A stretch of 6,989 nucleotides of DNA from an uncultured Bacillota bacterium (GTDB taxonomy: Bacteria; Bacillota; Clostridia; Oscillospirales; Oscillospiraceae), in NCBI GenBank assembly GCA_937890735.1, contig CALACZ010000051.1:1-6989 (forward strand), given 5' to 3'. This document shows positions 4,141 to 6,989 of this stretch, one piece after another. The notes beneath the pieces were generated by a model. That model saw nothing but the letters and a program-made list of their open reading frames with translations, searched no databases and was not told the origin of the DNA. Position 1 is the stretch's first letter. Every line of letters starts with the position of its first letter. The position numbers and the translations under genes are program-made.

Positions 4141-4176
4141 GCGCCGCGAGCAAAGCTCGCGGCGCTGCGTATTTTT
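4141..4176. terminator. Shared bidirectional terminator between Crp/Fnr gene and murC
   Basis: A perfect 11-bp GC-rich stem (4141-4151 with 4155-4165) with an AAA triloop. Rightward it is followed by TGCGTATTTTT; leftward by ATTTTCGG. It lies 9 bp beyond the murC stop and between two convergent genes, so it plausibly ends both transcripts, though neither T tract is perfect. Confidence 0.68.
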
Positions 4177-5542
4177 ACGGCTCTTTCAGCAGGCTGTCGC
4201 CTGCCTTGTAAATGTCACCTGCGCCGACGGTGAGGATGATGTCGCCGGGGCGGGCGTTTTCGCGCAGGAAGCGCGTCACGTCCGGCAGCCCCGGGCAATA
4301 GACGCTGCCCGGGATCTGCGCCGCAAGATCCTGTGAGCTGATGCCCACGGTGTTGGACTCGCGTGCGGCGTAAATATCGGTGAGCACCGGCAGATCGACC
4401 GTTTTCAGTTCCCGCACGAAATCGGCGAACAGCGCCTTGGTGCGCGTGTAGGTGTGCGGCTGGAACGCGCAGATGATGCGCTTGTAGCCCATCATGCGCG
4501 CCGCCTCGAGCAGCGCGTGCATCTCGCCCGGGTGGTGAGCGTAATCATCGTAGACGTCCGCGCCGTGGTAGCTGCCCTTGAACTCCATGCGCCGCCCCGC
4601 GCCGCGGAACTGCGCCAGCGCCCGCGCCGTCACGTCACCGGGGATGCCCGCGCGCCACGCCACGGCGCACGCCGCCAGCGCGTTCATCGCGTTGTGCCGC
4701 CCGATGACGGAAAGCGTCAGATGGCAGTACGGCTCGCCGCCCGCCAGCACGTCAAACTCGCTGAAATTCTCCGAGAAATTCGCGCCGTGCACGTCGTTTT
4801 CTGTGCCCATGCCGAACGTGGTGTACGTCAGCCCCGCGAGCGCCGTGCGGGTATTCGCGTCGTCGCCGTTGGCGATGATCTGCCCGTCCTCCGGCACAAG
4901 CTCGCAGAAGCGGCGGAACGACGCCTGCACGTCCGCGAGGTCCTTGAAAAAGTCCAGATGATCCGCCTCAATATCCAGCACGACCGCCGTGGTCGGCGAA
5001 AAATTGAGGAAGGAATTGCAGTATTCGCAGCTCTCCAGAATGATCGTATCGCCATGCCCCACGCGGTGTCCCGCGCCGAGCAGCGGCAGATAGCCGCCGA
5101 TCATGACCGTTGGGTCGCGCCCGGCTTCCAGGAAAATATGCGTCAGCATGGACGTAGTGGTCGTTTTGCCGTGCGTGCCGGACACGCAGATGGCGCTGCG
5201 GTAGGCGCGCATGATAAAGCCCCACGCCTGCGCGCGCTCAAAAATGGGCAGCCCCGCCGCGCGCGCCGCGGCGATCTCGGGGTTGTCGTTATGGGCGGCG
5301 GCGGTGCGGATGATGCACTGCGCGCCCTCGATATTTTCAGCGCTGTGCCCGATGTGCACGGTGATGCCCTTGTCGATGAGCTCCTGCGTGGAGACGGACG
5401 AGTTCATGTCCGAGCCCGTGATCTCCATGCCCATGCTGCGCAGCACCAGCCCCAGCGGGCGCATGGAAACGCCGCCGATGCCGACCAGATGCGCGTGCAT
5501 CCCCGGGCGCAGGTATTCCTCAATGCGATTGCCAGCCGCCAT
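4175..5542 (-). CDS. murC: UDP-N-acetylmuramate--L-alanine ligase
   Basis: A 455-residue cytoplasmic ATP-dependent ligase that adds L-alanine to UDP-MurNAc, the first step of the peptidoglycan stem peptide. It is full length for the Mur ligase family with all three domains. The N-terminal nucleotide-sugar-binding fold has GIGGVSM (21-27) and GSD. The ATPase domain has the P-loop GTHGKTT (122-128), ESCEY (170-174) and DIEADHLD (190-197). GRHNAMNA (281-288) and the C-terminal domain's DDYAHHP (332-338) follow. DDYAHHP and the GIGG opening distinguish MurC from MurD, MurE and MurF. The ESCEYCNSFLNF version of the Mg/substrate loop is, as I recall, the clostridial form. The start is the ATG at 5542, with GGAGG (complement of 5551-5555) 8 nt upstream; an in-frame TTG at 5557 overlaps that site and is rejected. 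It stands alone here, divergent from cca, not in a dcw cluster. Confidence 0.96.
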   Translation of the reverse strand: MAAGNRIEEYLRPGMHAHLVGIGGVSMRPLGLVLRSMGMEITGSDMNSSVSTQELIDKGITVHIGHSAENIEGAQCIIRTAAAHNDNPEIAAARAAGLPIFERAQAWGFIMRAYRSAICVSGTHGKTTTTSMLTHIFLEAGRDPTVMIGGYLPLLGAGHRVGHGDTIILESCEYCNSFLNFSPTTAVVLDIEADHLDFFKDLADVQASFRRFCELVPEDGQIIANGDDANTRTALAGLTYTTFGMGTENDVHGANFSENFSEFDVLAGGEPYCHLTLSVIGRHNAMNALAACAVAWRAGIPGDVTARALAQFRGAGRRMEFKGSYHGADVYDDYAHHPGEMHALLEAARMMGYKRIICAFQPHTYTRTKALFADFVRELKTVDLPVLTDIYAARESNTVGISSQDLAAQIPGSVYCPGLPDVTRFLRENARPGDIILTVGAGDIYKAGDSLLKEP

Positions 5543-5591
5543 AAAAATTGCCTCCAAAATTCCGCGCTTGCAAGAAGGCGGAACACTTCTT

Positions 5592-5621
5592 ATAATAATA
5601 GATGCCGCAAATGCGGTCTAA
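5592..5621 (-). promoter_or_regulatory. Possible murC promoter with a small palindrome in its spacer
   Basis: Reading leftward, TTAGAC (5621-5616) and TATTAT (5597-5592) are 18 bp apart. The inverted repeat CCGCA-AA-TGCGG (5605-5616) fills much of the spacer and could be an operator. The 160-bp murC-cca gap is AT-rich, so several -10-like hexamers exist and the choice is tentative. For cca on the plus strand, only weak candidates appear (TATATA at 5649-5654, and TGATATTAC at 5665-5673, resembling an extended -10). Confidence 0.35.
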
Positions 5622-5702
5622 CAGAATATTTTAGCAACGGTTTATTATTATATACCGTAACGGCTGATATTACAAGGAATTTTTGCAGAAAGGAGTGGTC
5701 GT

Positions 5703-6821
5703 ATGGCGCGCAGACAGCCCGATGAGATCCTCGCGGCGCTCGAGAGCGCAGGCTTTGCGGCGTATTACGTCGGCGGCTGCGTGCGCGACGCGCTGCTCGG
5801 GCGCGAGACGCACGACTGGGACGTCACGACGTCCGCCCGCCCGGAGCAGGTGCTGGCGCTGTTTGAGCGCTGCGTGCCCACCGGCGTGCAGCACGGGACG
5901 GTGACGGTGCTGCTGCCCGACACGCAGGCGGAGGTCACGACGTTCCGGCGCGACGGCGCATATCTCGACAGCCGCCACCCGCAGGAGGTCTGCTTCGTGG
6001 ACGACCTGCGCGAGGACCTGCTGCGCCGCGATTTTACGATCAACGCCATGGCGCGCGACCTGCGCGGGCGGCTTTTTGACGTGTCCGGCGGTCAGGAGGA
6101 TCTGAAAAACGGCGTCATCCGCTGCGTCGGCGACCCCGCGCGGCGCTTTTCGGAGGACGCGCTGCGCATTCTGCGCGCGTGGCGTTTTTCGGCACAGCTC
6201 GGCTTTCGGATCGAGGACACGACGCGGCAGGCGGCGCTGACGGGCGCTGGCGCGTGTGTGCGGCTCTCGCGCGAGCGCGTGCGGGACGAGGTGGAAAAAA
6301 CGCTCTTTTCGCCGCGCCCGGAAGTCTTGCAGGAGATGATCGAGACGGGAATGCTGGCGGCGTGCGATTTGACGCACTGCCCGCCGCTGAACGGTCTCGC
6401 GGCGCTGCCCGCGGACGCGTCCCGCTGGGCGGCGCTGAAGCTGCGCGCGCCGGAGTTTGACCCCGCCGCCATGCGCCTGCCCGCAAAGCTCTGCCGCCTC
6501 ATTGAGCGCTCCGCCGCCGCGTACAAAGCGCAGCCGGACGCGCTGGCGCTCAAGAAGATCATCGCGCAGGAGGGCTGGGCGGTCGCGGAGGTGTGCGCGG
6601 AGCTTGCGGGCACGCAGGCGCTTTTGGAGGATATTCGCGTCTCCGGCGACTGCGTGACGCTGCGGCAGCTCGCCGTGACGGGCGCGGACTTTCCGCAGCT
6701 CCCCGGCGCGGCGGTCGGCGCGGTCCTGCACGCGCTTTTGCAGCACGTTCTGGCGCACCCGGAGGACAACACCCGTCCCCGCCTGCTCGCGCTTGCAGAA
6801 GAAAAATTCGCAAAAACATAA
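5703..6821 (+). CDS. cca: CCA tRNA nucleotidyltransferase
   Basis: A 372-residue class II nucleotidyltransferase that adds or repairs the 3'-terminal CCA of tRNAs using CTP and ATP without a nucleic-acid template. Motif A is GGCVRDALLG followed by the metal-binding D38-W-D40. The RRDFTINAMA motif is at 108-117. LFDVSGGQEDL (124-134) and VIRCVGDPARRF (138-149) follow, then E151-D152-x-x-R155 in EDALRILRAWRF, the nucleotide-selecting motif. The C-terminal half is less conserved and helical, as expected for the tRNA-binding body and tail. No HD domain is visible, unlike the E. coli enzyme. The family also includes poly(A) polymerases and separate A- or CC-adding enzymes; the short head and intact motif D favour a full CCA-adding enzyme without proving it. 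The start is an ATG with AGGAG (5691-5695) 7 nt upstream. The next gene is a tRNA. Confidence 0.93.
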   Translation: MARRQPDEILAALESAGFAAYYVGGCVRDALLGRETHDWDVTTSARPEQVLALFERCVPTGVQHGTVTVLLPDTQAEVTTFRRDGAYLDSRHPQEVCFVDDLREDLLRRDFTINAMARDLRGRLFDVSGGQEDLKNGVIRCVGDPARRFSEDALRILRAWRFSAQLGFRIEDTTRQAALTGAGACVRLSRERVRDEVEKTLFSPRPEVLQEMIETGMLAACDLTHCPPLNGLAALPADASRWAALKLRAPEFDPAAMRLPAKLCRLIERSAAAYKAQPDALALKKIIAQEGWAVAEVCAELAGTQALLEDIRVSGDCVTLRQLAVTGADFPQLPGAAVGAVLHALLQHVLAHPEDNTRPRLLALAEEKFAKT

Positions 6822-6828
6822 TTTGCAG

Positions 6829-6857
6829 TTGATTTTTTGAAACGCAGGTGCTATAAT
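6829..6857 (+). promoter_or_regulatory. Strong promoter of the tRNA-Val gene
   Basis: -35 TTGATT (6829-6834), 17-bp spacer, perfect -10 TATAAT (6852-6857) with an extended TG one base upstream (6849-6850). Transcription would start near 6864, leaving about a 5-nt leader for RNase P. It begins 8 bp after the cca stop, so the tRNA does not depend on cca transcription. Confidence 0.88.
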
Positions 6858-6868
6858 ATCCGAGCAAC

Positions 6869-6945
6869 GGAGGCTTAGCTCAGCTGGTTAGAGCGCATGC
6901 TTCACACGCATGAGGTCACTGGTTCGAGTCCAGTAGTCTCCACCA
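6869..6945 (+). tRNA. tRNA-Val (anticodon CAC)
   Basis: A 77-nt complete cloverleaf. Acceptor stem GGAGGCT with AGTCTCC has one G-T pair; the D stem is GCTC/GAGC. Anticodon stem CATGC/GCATG has loop TTCACAC, with anticodon CAC at 6903-6905 reading GTG. Variable loop is AGGTC; T stem ACTGG/CCAGT has loop TTCGAGT. Discriminator A6942 is followed by encoded CCA (6943-6945). Because CCA is encoded, the neighbouring cca product would be needed here only for end repair. Confidence 0.96.
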
Positions 6946-6989
6946 TGATTGCCGAACACTATAGATGAAATGGCAAAAAAGCCAGTCAT
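6946..6989 (+). other. Unassigned tail after tRNA-Val
   Basis: Forty-four bases with no clear gene. TGGC (6971-6974) and GCCA (6981-6984) flank six A, a weak inverted repeat lacking a T tract on this strand. An ATG at 6965 opens a short frame to the edge but has no ribosome site. The tRNA terminator is probably beyond the window. Confidence 0.3.

Noticed and set aside
4454..5725. 423-residue open frame on the plus strand opposite murC
   Set aside because: It is antisense to a full-length MurC with all catalytic motifs. Its composition is Arg/Ala/His-rich, as expected when GC-rich genes are read backwards, and it has no ribosome site.
5670..6758. 362-residue open frame on the minus strand opposite cca
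   Set aside because: Shadow of the cca reading frame with Arg/Ala-rich low-complexity translation and no recognisable domain.
6925..6989. Integration site (att) of a mobile element at the tRNA-Val 3' end
   Set aside because: tRNA 3' ends are common attachment sites, but the window ends 44 bp later with no integrase or repeated tRNA end visible.
6965..6989. Start of a new gene at ATG 6965
   Set aside because: No ribosome site precedes it and only eight codons are available.

Overview
The window looks like chromosome from a high-GC member of the Clostridia, most likely the Oscillospiraceae/Ruminococcaceae group of gut anaerobes. This is inferred from GC-rich genes behind GGAGG-type ribosome sites, an S-layer-homology (SLH) surface protein, a Crp/Fnr regulator paired with a ferredoxin of the hybrid-cluster-protein type, a tRNA gene with encoded CCA, and GC-rich palindromic intergenic repeats. 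No species can be named from the sequence alone.

Layout. Positions 1-324 hold the last codons of an unidentified gene, a small XRE-type helix-turn-helix regulator that overlaps it, and a strong terminator. Positions 327-1742 are a self-contained unit: promoter, secreted protein with three C-terminal SLH repeats, and a symmetrical terminator. Positions 1743-2357 have no gene. They hold a dense island of palindromes and hairpins, bracketed by inverted copies of one 36-bp element, with a second element present as an internal inverted pair and a related third copy. Paired base changes between copies keep the stems intact.

Positions 2358-4075 are a divergent redox or nitrosative-stress locus. On the minus strand, a small cysteine-rich zinc-ribbon protein is followed 1 bp later by a ferredoxin-like protein. 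On the plus strand is a Crp/Fnr regulator. The 85-bp gap between them carries two overlapping divergent promoters and a TTGACC-N4-GGTCAT palindrome close to the site recalled for HcpR regulators. This suggests an HcpR-type regulator controlling itself and the ferredoxin operon. The usual hcp gene is not in the window.

Positions 4141-6945 are housekeeping: murC (peptidoglycan precursor synthesis) on the minus strand, divergent from cca (tRNA CCA-adding enzyme) on the plus strand, then a tRNA-Val(CAC) gene with its own near-consensus promoter. The last 44 bp hold nothing assignable.

Most promising for a second look are the intergenic repeat island, for its covarying hairpins and repeated GCGAAGC mini-hairpin motif, and the compact HcpR-like control region. 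No clearly new enzymatic or defence system is present.
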